Below, one piece after another: positions 6,382 through 11,080 of a DNA stretch of 11,080 bases. Position 1 is the first letter of the stretch; every line of letters starts with the position of its first letter. Both the position numbers and the translations under genes were made by a program. The stretch spans positions 1 through 11,080 of the forward strand of contig JAUVET010000023.1 in the NCBI GenBank assembly GCA_030594665.1, given 5' to 3'. This DNA is from Methanosarcinaceae archaeon. GTDB taxonomy: Archaea; Halobacteriota; Methanosarcinia; Methanosarcinales; Methanosarcinaceae. Below the pieces are notes generated by a model, which worked only from the letters and a program-made list of their open reading frames with translations, made no database searches and was not told where the DNA came from.

Positions 6382-8085
6382 TTGAATACAACAACCACTG
6401 TATTGGCAATATTTCTTTTGTACTGGGCAATAGTCGCAATACTTAATAAACGCGGCATACTTGAAAAATACAACATAAGCACCTACGGTCCCGTGCTTAT
6501 GATACGAACCCAGCGCGGGCAGGATCTGCTGAACACATTGGCAAGGCCAAAGAGCTTTTGGAGATTATTCGCAAATATTGGCATCCCACTCATGTTTGTG
6601 GGTATGGCTGCAATGTTCCTGATAATAATACTTTCTGATGTAGCCCTTATTTCATTATTTCAAAATAATGCGATGCCGGAACCAGGAAAATTCAATGAAC
6701 CACGAAATCTATTGTTAATTCCCGGAGTCAATGAATTCATCCCATTCACATGGGGACTCATTGCATTGATCGTCACACTCGTTGTCCATGAATTTTCACA
6801 TGCGATACTGTGCAGGGTCGAGGACATACGTGTAAAATCAATGGGACTGCTGGTTGCCATCGTACCGATCGGGGGATTCGCCGAACCTGATGAAGAAGAA
6901 CTGTTCGGGATCAGCAAAGAAGAGGATGAACAGGGAGAAATAAAAACTGTCATTGATCCGGATAAAGTAGCAACACGCAACCAGCGCGCAAGAATACTGG
7001 CAGCAGGCGTGATGGCAAACTTTGTAGTAGCTTTTGTAGCATTCCTATTGTTCTTTGGTCCGGTTCTTGGCGCTATTGCACCTCTCAGTGATACAATGGT
7101 TGTCAATGTCACACCCGGTTCACCTGCATTTGAAGCAGGATTACGGGAAGGAATGGTGATCACCGGAATTGATGACATTACTGTTCAAAATGCTCATGAC
7201 GTTATTTTGTACACCAGCATGGTCGAACCTGATACAATAGTAAAAGTACATGCTGCGAAAGACATGGTTATTTCAGTCTATGAAATAGAAGTAGGTGAAA
7301 AAGTAGAAGAAGACTTCATTGGTGTACGTGTGAGAGGCGTCGTTAAAGATTCACCTGCAGAAGCGGCAGGTTTTGAAGAAGGGATGTATATGTTGAGTAT
7401 CGACAATACATCAATGCACTCTTCTGAAGATTTTATCCTATTCATGAATTCCACACAGGCAGGCCAGACAATACATATTGAGGTACTGCCGGCAAACCAG
7501 ACAATTGGAGAGGATCCAACGATCGGATTTGACCTGGAACTTGCCCAATATCCGGATGGAGCTGATGGAAAAGGATACCTTGGTGTATATTATGGTTCGG
7601 ATGGTGTAAGAAGCACACCTCTTGGTATTTCAGTCGGAGAGTTTCCGGCAAATACATATCTTCACATGCTCAAAAGTATCCCGTCAATGCTTAATAGCGC
7701 AACCGGATGGATTATCATCTTCGGACTTCCGATCATTGGTTTTGCAGGAGAAGGATTCCCGGGTTTTAGCGGTACATTCGCACAGTTCTACCAACCGATC
7801 GGATGGGGCGAACCACTTGGAATCGGGCTATTCTGGATCGCAAACACGCTTCTTTGGATCGGATGGCTGAACTTCTATGTAGGACTTTTCAACTGCCTGC
7901 CAGCTGTGCCGCTTGATGGCGGACATGTGTTCAGGGATTACACTCACTCATTCGTACTTCGCATAACAGGTGATGAAAATAAAGCACAGCGGTTATCCGG
8001 TGCGCTCGCGGGAACTTTTTCACTGGTAGTGCTTGTATCATTCCTGTTGATGATATTCGGACCCATGATAGTACACGGATTTTAA
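6382..8085 (+). CDS. Site-2 protease family (M50) intramembrane zinc metalloprotease with two PDZ domains
   Basis: This 567-residue membrane protein is a predicted intramembrane protease that would cut transmembrane substrates, as S2P enzymes do in regulated proteolysis. The zinc motif HEFSH is at H136, E137 and H140 inside a hydrophobic segment. The third-ligand motif reads N504-CLPAVP-L511-D512-G513-G514-H515. Membrane segments are visible at about 3-18, 58-84, 113-140, 200-228, 430-450, 475-503 and 543-565. Two PDZ-like domains lie between the catalytic halves: about 239-305 (PGSPAFEAGLREGMVITGID) and about 313-370 (KDSPAEAAGFEEGMYMLSID). PDZ domains in this family usually gate substrate access. 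Length and order fit archaeal S2P homologues, and all key catalytic residues are present. The gene is transcribed away from the surface-protein gene. The substrate is not shown by the sequence. Confidence 0.92.
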   Translation: MNTTTTVLAIFLLYWAIVAILNKRGILEKYNISTYGPVLMIRTQRGQDLLNTLARPKSFWRLFANIGIPLMFVGMAAMFLIIILSDVALISLFQNNAMPEPGKFNEPRNLLLIPGVNEFIPFTWGLIALIVTLVVHEFSHAILCRVEDIRVKSMGLLVAIVPIGGFAEPDEEELFGISKEEDEQGEIKTVIDPDKVATRNQRARILAAGVMANFVVAFVAFLLFFGPVLGAIAPLSDTMVVNVTPGSPAFEAGLREGMVITGIDDITVQNAHDVILYTSMVEPDTIVKVHAAKDMVISVYEIEVGEKVEEDFIGVRVRGVVKDSPAEAAGFEEGMYMLSIDNTSMHSSEDFILFMNSTQAGQTIHIEVLPANQTIGEDPTIGFDLELAQYPDGADGKGYLGVYYGSDGVRSTPLGISVGEFPANTYLHMLKSIPSMLNSATGWIIIFGLPIIGFAGEGFPGFSGTFAQFYQPIGWGEPLGIGLFWIANTLLWIGWLNFYVGLFNCLPAVPLDGGHVFRDYTHSFVLRITGDENKAQRLSGALAGTFSLVVLVSFLLMIFGPMIVHGF

Positions 8086-8139
8086 ACAAAATAAGATTAA
8101 AATATATCAAAACATCTGTAATCATATCAAAAATGAGAC

Positions 8140-8153
8140 TTTTTATTATTTTC
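8140..8153 (+). terminator. Candidate T-rich terminator of S2P gene
   Basis: The stretch reads TTTTTATTATTTTC about 55 bases after the S2P stop, with no GC-rich stem. Such tracts can terminate archaeal RNA polymerase. It also precedes the dispersed repeat, whose own hairpin and T-run (8211-8224) might contribute. Confidence 0.35.
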
Positions 8154-8172
8154 TGGATTAAATGAATCATGG

Positions 8173-8252
8173 CAAAAATATTCACCGCAGAGTACGCAGA
8201 GTACGCAGAGGGTCGTTGTTTTTTCTCTTTGTCCTTCTGTGCTCCCCGTGGT
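8173..8252 (+). repeat. Dispersed repeat, copy 2, with imperfect hairpin
   Basis: Bases 8173-8218 match copy 1 at 43 of 46 positions. The left arm (8184-8210) consists of three 9-nt units of the form NNCGCAGAG. After a T-rich spacer, bases 8225-8252 form an imperfect reverse complement of that arm (CTCTTTGTCC...CCGTGGT). The whole can therefore fold into a long, mismatched hairpin, like a non-autonomous miniature element. It sits between the S2P gene and the K+ channel gene. Its minus-strand translation gives a cysteine-rich LCVLCVLCG string that should not be taken for a protein. Confidence 0.8.
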
Positions 8253-8272
8253 TTTTCGAACCATTCCAGAAG

Positions 8273-8282
8273 ATAATAAAAA
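8273..8282 (+). promoter_or_regulatory. Possible TATA box of K+ channel operon
   Basis: ATAATAAAAA lies about 55 bases before the channel ATG, directly after the dispersed repeat. A start 25-27 bases downstream would leave a leader of about 25-30 bases that includes the AAGGA ribosome site at 8317-8321. The match to the archaeal consensus is only moderate. Confidence 0.3.
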
Positions 8283-8329
8283 GTCTCTCAAAAATAGCAA
8301 TAACGTAGACATAATGAAGGACTAATGTC

Positions 8330-9337
8330 ATGAAATTCCCAAAACTTGGCAGCCGCAAGCCAATTGCAGTATATGCTGCAACGGTCGGTATTTTGATGAT
8401 AACTTATAGTCTGATCTTCATATATCTGAAACAAATAGAACAACATCCCGAACAAGCAAATTTTGTAACTGGCATGTATTGGGTCATAAGCAGTATGACC
8501 ACAGTCGGGTATGGGGACGTGATCCTGACTTCTAATGCTGGGAAAGTGTTTTCCGCAATTGTCCAGTTATCAGGTGTGGTGATGATATTCGGCCTGATGT
8601 TCCCACTTGTGATCAGTCCATGGCTTGAAAGAACGATCAAAGGAATACTACCCCTGCAAGCGCCCGAGGATATGACCGACCACATCATCATATGTGGATA
8701 CAATCAGCTTGTGGAAACATTGATCGATGAACTCAAGGATCATGGCATTTCGTTCATAATTGTAGAAGACGATGAGCATTTGATCCGCGAATTGGTGGAA
8801 AAGGACATACCATGCATATTTGGCTCAGCCAGTGATGAGAAAGTTCTTGAAAATGCAAATATCGATACAGCAAGAATTATAATTGCAAATGATACTGATG
8901 AGGAAAATGCAAATATCGTGTTGACAGCACGTGAGTTTACTGATGTAGAGGTCATTGCAATAGTTGAGGACATGTCCAATGCAAAATACCTGAAATATGC
9001 AGGAGCAAGCAAGGTTGTTTCCCCAAAATCCCTGATTGGTCGATTCATTGGTAAAAAAGCGGTTGACCCATTTGTGAATAAACTGACCGGCACGACTGAA
9101 TTTTTCAAGGGAATCAGCATTGTGGAATTTCCGGTATATCCAAAGAGTTCATTGATCGGAAAAACACTGGGAAGTGCTGCGATCCGCGAGCGAACCGGTG
9201 CAAACATCGTGGGGATCTGGAAAGGTGGCACCCTGTCTTTTAATCCGAATGCAGATGATGTGATAAAAGATAACTCTGTGCTCCTTGCTATTGGAACTAC
9301 CAACCAGCTATCCGAATTGAAAAAACTGACGCGATGA
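8330..9337 (+). CDS. Two-TM potassium channel with C-terminal RCK domain (MthK-like)
   Basis: This 335-residue protein is a K+ channel subunit. TM1 is at about 12-33, the pore helix at about 48-57, the selectivity filter is T58-V59-G60-Y61-G62-D63, and TM2 is at about 72-95 with glycines 82 and 88 as possible gating hinges. A cytoplasmic RCK_N (TrkA-N) Rossmann domain spans about 117-240 and RCK_C about 261-335. The length is nearly that of MthK. Channels of this type assemble as tetramers with an octameric RCK gating ring. The nucleotide loop reads G123-Y-N-Q-L-V rather than GxGxxG, so classical NAD(H) binding is doubtful. From memory of the MthK sequence, the acidic pair forming its main Ca2+ site is only half kept here (E213, with I211 at the other place), so the ligand is uncertain. 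AAGGA precedes the ATG by eight bases. The stop is TGA directly followed by TAA. The next gene follows after 45 bases. Confidence 0.92.
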   Translation: MKFPKLGSRKPIAVYAATVGILMITYSLIFIYLKQIEQHPEQANFVTGMYWVISSMTTVGYGDVILTSNAGKVFSAIVQLSGVVMIFGLMFPLVISPWLERTIKGILPLQAPEDMTDHIIICGYNQLVETLIDELKDHGISFIIVEDDEHLIRELVEKDIPCIFGSASDEKVLENANIDTARIIIANDTDEENANIVLTAREFTDVEVIAIVEDMSNAKYLKYAGASKVVSPKSLIGRFIGKKAVDPFVNKLTGTTEFFKGISIVEFPVYPKSSLIGKTLGSAAIRERTGANIVGIWKGGTLSFNPNADDVIKDNSVLLAIGTTNQLSELKKLTR

Positions 9338-9372
9338 TAAACGCTGACCGATATCAACAATAATTACTAACC

Positions 9373-9377
9373 GGTGA
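9373..9377 (+). promoter_or_regulatory. Ribosome binding site deciding the start of the RCK protein
   Basis: GGTGA lies five bases before ATG 9383, the spacing expected for an archaeal ribosome site. The same bases contain the alternative GTG start at 9374, which would itself have no ribosome site. Confidence 0.55.
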
Positions 9378-9382
9378 AGACA

Positions 9383-10063
9383 ATGATGGAAAATGGACAC
9401 CTGATCGTACTCGGATATGGAGATGTTGGTAAGCAGATCGTGGAAGTTCTTCTGGATAGTGATGTTCATTTTGTGGTTGTCGACCTGAATGAACAGGTAC
9501 TTGAGAATGCAAACTTTGCGTATGTAGTAGGTAATGGAGCTGATGAAGACATCCTGAAAGAAGCAGGAGTGGAAAGTGCATCTACAGTGATCGTTACATT
9601 GAACAGTGATACGGATGTGATATTTGCAATACTCATCACACGTGGATTGAACCCGGGATCCACCATATTCGCAAGGGCAAATTCGGTGAGATCCATTGAT
9701 AAGATATACAAAGCCGGTGCGGATTATGTTGCTTCACTTTCAATCGTAGCAGGCCAGATGCTTGCAAAAATGACAACAACGTGTATGGATCGTGTTTGCA
9801 AGGATATTGATGAAGATATTATGCTCTATGAGGGTATTGAGATCGAAAAGCACCATGTGCATAAAGGGTCAGACCTTATAGGTAGATCAGTGGAAAAACT
9901 GGACTTAAGACATACTGTGGGTTGCACTATTATCGGGATCGAACGCGATAACGAAGTTGTGACTGATATCACACCGTCAATGACTATTAAAGACGGAGAT
10001 ATTATAGCTGTTGTGGGAAGCAAGGATGAGGTGTCTGCGTTTAAAGAACATTACGTTAAGTAG
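9383..10063 (+). CDS. TrkA-like single RCK (TrkA-N/TrkA-C) K+ transport regulatory protein
   Basis: This soluble protein of 226 residues has one RCK_N Rossmann domain and one RCK_C domain and no membrane segment. The nucleotide-binding loop is canonical: G11-Y-G13-D-V-G16. An acidic residue (D34, in VVVDLNE) ends strand 2, the usual NAD(H)-ribose contact. RCK_C lies at about 154-223 (SDLIGRSVEKLDL through KDGDIIAVVG). Such proteins form gating rings for Trk/Ktr transporters or K+ channels. The neighbouring channel gene, 45 bases upstream, makes it a likely trans-acting regulatory partner, by inference. No TrkH-type transporter subunit is in the window. The start at ATG 9383 is preferred because GGTGA stands five bases before it. 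A GTG at 9374 would add three residues. The stop TAG is followed by an in-frame TGA two codons later. Confidence 0.88.
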   Translation: MMENGHLIVLGYGDVGKQIVEVLLDSDVHFVVVDLNEQVLENANFAYVVGNGADEDILKEAGVESASTVIVTLNSDTDVIFAILITRGLNPGSTIFARANSVRSIDKIYKAGADYVASLSIVAGQMLAKMTTTCMDRVCKDIDEDIMLYEGIEIEKHHVHKGSDLIGRSVEKLDLRHTVGCTIIGIERDNEVVTDITPSMTIKDGDIIAVVGSKDEVSAFKEHYVK

Positions 10064-10075
10064 CAGCTCTGATTA

Positions 10076-10085
10076 TTGTATAAAG
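10076..10085 (+). promoter_or_regulatory. TATA-like box placed for a leaderless transcript
   Basis: TTGTATAAAG lies about 25 bases before the ATG of the next gene. An archaeal start site at the normal distance would fall at or within a few bases of that ATG. The gene lacks a clear Shine-Dalgarno sequence, which is consistent with leaderless translation. Confidence 0.35.
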
Positions 10086-10104
10086 TGCTCTGGAAAATAG
10101 TGTT

Positions 10105-10863
10105 ATGGAACTTATTACAATCGCTGTAATGGTGTTTTTCATTGCAGTGATATTCTCAATGCTGGGACTTGGCGGCGGCACTGTATATGTGCCGATGTTC
10201 TATTGGCTTGGCATCGATATGCTTATCGCGATCCCGACAGCACTTTTGCTAAATGCTGTGACCTCAAGTTCAGCAGCAATTACATATCTGGGGAAACGGA
10301 TGGTTGACCTGCACACTGCGGCGCCATTTATTATTGCATCCACAATTGGCGCTCCGATCGGTGCTTATTTTACAAAATGTACACCAGTGGAGACTCTCCT
10401 TTGGGCTTTTAGTGTTGTACTTGTGATCACAAGTGTACGAATGATATTTTCTGAAACCAACGAAAATAACAATGGAATTTCAAACCTGAGTGCAAAAAAG
10501 CGCACTGTGATCGAAGTGGTTCTTGGATTCCTAATCGGGATCACGATCGGACTGCTTGGCATTGGTGGAGGTGTGTTCATCGTACCTGTGCTGATCGCAC
10601 TTGGATTCGAGATCAAGCATGCATCAGCAACATCGGGATTTATTGTGATCTTCTCATCTGTATCCGGTTTTTTGGGACATTTGGGAACAGTACATCTGGA
10701 TCTGGATCTGGATCTGATAATATATACAGCTATAGCAGCGTTCTTTGGAGCACAGGTTGGCTCCCATCTCATGTACAGCAAAATGAGATCAAAAACCATC
10801 AAACAGATGTTTGGTGTTGTATTGTGGATAATGGCAGTTAAAATTGTAAGCGGACTTCTGTAG
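10105..10863 (+). CDS. TauE/SafE family membrane transporter (probable anion exporter)
   Basis: This 252-residue, strongly hydrophobic protein has the internal duplication typical of the TauE/SafE (UPF0721, DUF81) family. The half-repeat signature appears twice, as GLGGGTVYVP (21-30) and GIGGGVFIVP (152-161). Each is followed by a helix with small residues (NAVTSSS and SATSGF). Seven or eight membrane segments are apparent, with a polar linker at about 116-134. Characterised relatives export sulfite, sulfoacetate or related organosulfur anions; the substrate here cannot be read from the sequence. The loop at 197-204 is HLDLDLDL, coded by a hexamer repeat. The gene begins 41 bases after the RCK protein and could be co-transcribed or use the TATA-like box at 10076. 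The stop TAG is followed by an in-frame TAA three codons later. Confidence 0.88.
   Translation: MELITIAVMVFFIAVIFSMLGLGGGTVYVPMFYWLGIDMLIAIPTALLLNAVTSSSAAITYLGKRMVDLHTAAPFIIASTIGAPIGAYFTKCTPVETLLWAFSVVLVITSVRMIFSETNENNNGISNLSAKKRTVIEVVLGFLIGITIGLLGIGGGVFIVPVLIALGFEIKHASATSGFIVIFSSVSGFLGHLGTVHLDLDLDLIIYTAIAAFFGAQVGSHLMYSKMRSKTIKQMFGVVLWIMAVKIVSGLL
10695..10716 (+). repeat. Hexamer tandem repeat (TCTGGA) inside the transporter gene
   Basis: Three full TCTGGA units plus a partial fourth encode alternating Leu-Asp. Because the unit is six bases, gain or loss of copies would change loop length without a frameshift. Confidence 0.7.
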
Positions 10864-11064
10864 GTGCTAAGTTAAAAAACGGCAATGTTCTGGTTTATGC
10901 CGCACTTTCCATATGAAAAAAATTGTATCGACCAATCCCTCCGCCAGCATATGATGCACAACAGCCCCCATCAATTTTCTGCCCTCGGTCTATGCCTTAA
11001 CCAGCTCGACTTCCAGTTCATTGTTTTTGTTATACTAAACCATGTCTGTTTTTTGTAACTTTCT
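10864..11064. other. Non-coding tail with possible decayed reading frame on minus strand
   Basis: No intact gene is seen after the transporter. On the minus strand the frame from 10989 to 10867 reads TEGRKLMGAVVHHMLAEGLV and onward to a TAA-free end at TAG 10867. It is preceded in the same frame by ELEVELVKA across an in-frame TAG at 10990-10992. It looks protein-like, but I do not recognise a family. It may be a gene remnant, chance, or, if the organism decodes UAG as pyrrolysine, part of a short gene. On the plus strand, T-runs at 11024-11028 and 11049-11054 could terminate the operon. Confidence 0.3.
11049..11054 (+). terminator. Candidate oligo-T terminator of K+ channel/transporter operon
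   Basis: Six T residues, with a five-T run at 11024-11028 just before, lie within 200 bases of the transporter stop. No strong stem is evident. Confidence 0.3.
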
Positions 11065-11080
11065 GCCACAGAGTACACAG
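11065..11080 (+). repeat. Dispersed repeat, copy 3 (cut by window end)
   Basis: GCCACAGAGTACACAG shows the same spaced CAGAG/TAC pattern as the left arms of copies 1 and 2, with CACAG in place of CGCAG. Only the beginning lies in the window. It has the same orientation as the other two and again sits just after a transcription unit. Confidence 0.55.

Noticed and set aside
6660..7178. 172-codon minus-strand ORF inside the S2P gene
   Set aside because: It is antisense to the HEFSH catalytic region and first PDZ domain. It is Ser/Pro-rich and compositional, with no start signal.
8173..8218. 9-nt periodic repeat as a possible CRISPR array
   Set aside because: The units are adjacent, with three-base variable gaps and no 30-40-base unique spacers. 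It is a short dispersed repeat.
8127..8312. Minus-strand ORF of 61 codons with LCVLCVLCGEYF
   Set aside because: It is the translation of the dispersed repeat and its flanks. The cysteine-rich string comes from the 9-nt GCAGAG periodicity, not from a protein.
8740..9360. 206-codon minus-strand ORF across the K+ channel gene
   Set aside because: It is fully antisense to the channel's RCK domain, whose motifs and length are convincing. It shows no motifs of its own.

Overview
The window looks like a chromosomal segment of a methanogen- or ANME-type euryarchaeon, most likely Methanosarcinales; the lineage is an inference. The evidence is as follows. Start regions carry the archaeal Shine-Dalgarno core GGTG/GGAG, including a TTG start. 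Oligo-T tracts without strong GC hairpins follow the genes. TATA-like boxes lie near the starts. The gene families also fit: a very large Sec-exported, sequon-rich protein with Ig-like and vWA domains, a site-2 protease with tandem PDZ domains, and an MthK-type potassium channel.

Layout. Bases 1-46 and 8173-8218 hold two copies of a dispersed repeat in the same orientation, and a third copy begins at 11065 and is cut by the window end. They bracket two blocks. Block 1 is a divergent pair. A 1960-residue secreted surface protein occupies 160-6042 on the minus strand. A 567-residue membrane-embedded metalloprotease of the S2P/M50 family occupies 6382-8085 on the plus strand. They share a 339-bp intergenic region with TATA-like boxes and two perfect inverted repeats. 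Block 2 (8330-10863, plus strand) has three closely spaced genes: a two-TM K+ channel with its own RCK domain, a separate single-RCK TrkA-like regulatory protein, and a TauE/SafE-family transporter. The last may be leaderless from its own promoter.

The most unusual object is the giant protein. It appears to carry one complete inner vWA domain and one outer vWA domain whose chain is interrupted twice. The first outer strand and MIDAS loop (about residues 597-616) are separated from the next outer segment (about 1048-1092) by an inserted block. That block holds the inner vWA, a jelly-roll-like domain and a P-domain-like sandwich. The outer fold is interrupted again by a PPC-like domain plus a predicted eight-unit beta-propeller before it finishes at about 1585-1722. 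Read this way, both vWA domains keep a full set of MIDAS residues. The two DxSGS motifs are encoded by a perfect 28-bp repeat, which may mark the recombination point of the insertion.

Functionally, the channel and the RCK protein probably form a K+ conductance controlled by nucleotide or ion ligands. The surface protein probably acts in adhesion or cell-envelope interactions. Nothing in the sequence directly ties the S2P protease to it beyond the shared divergent promoter region. No CRISPR array, tRNA, rRNA, intact transposase or prophage gene was seen.
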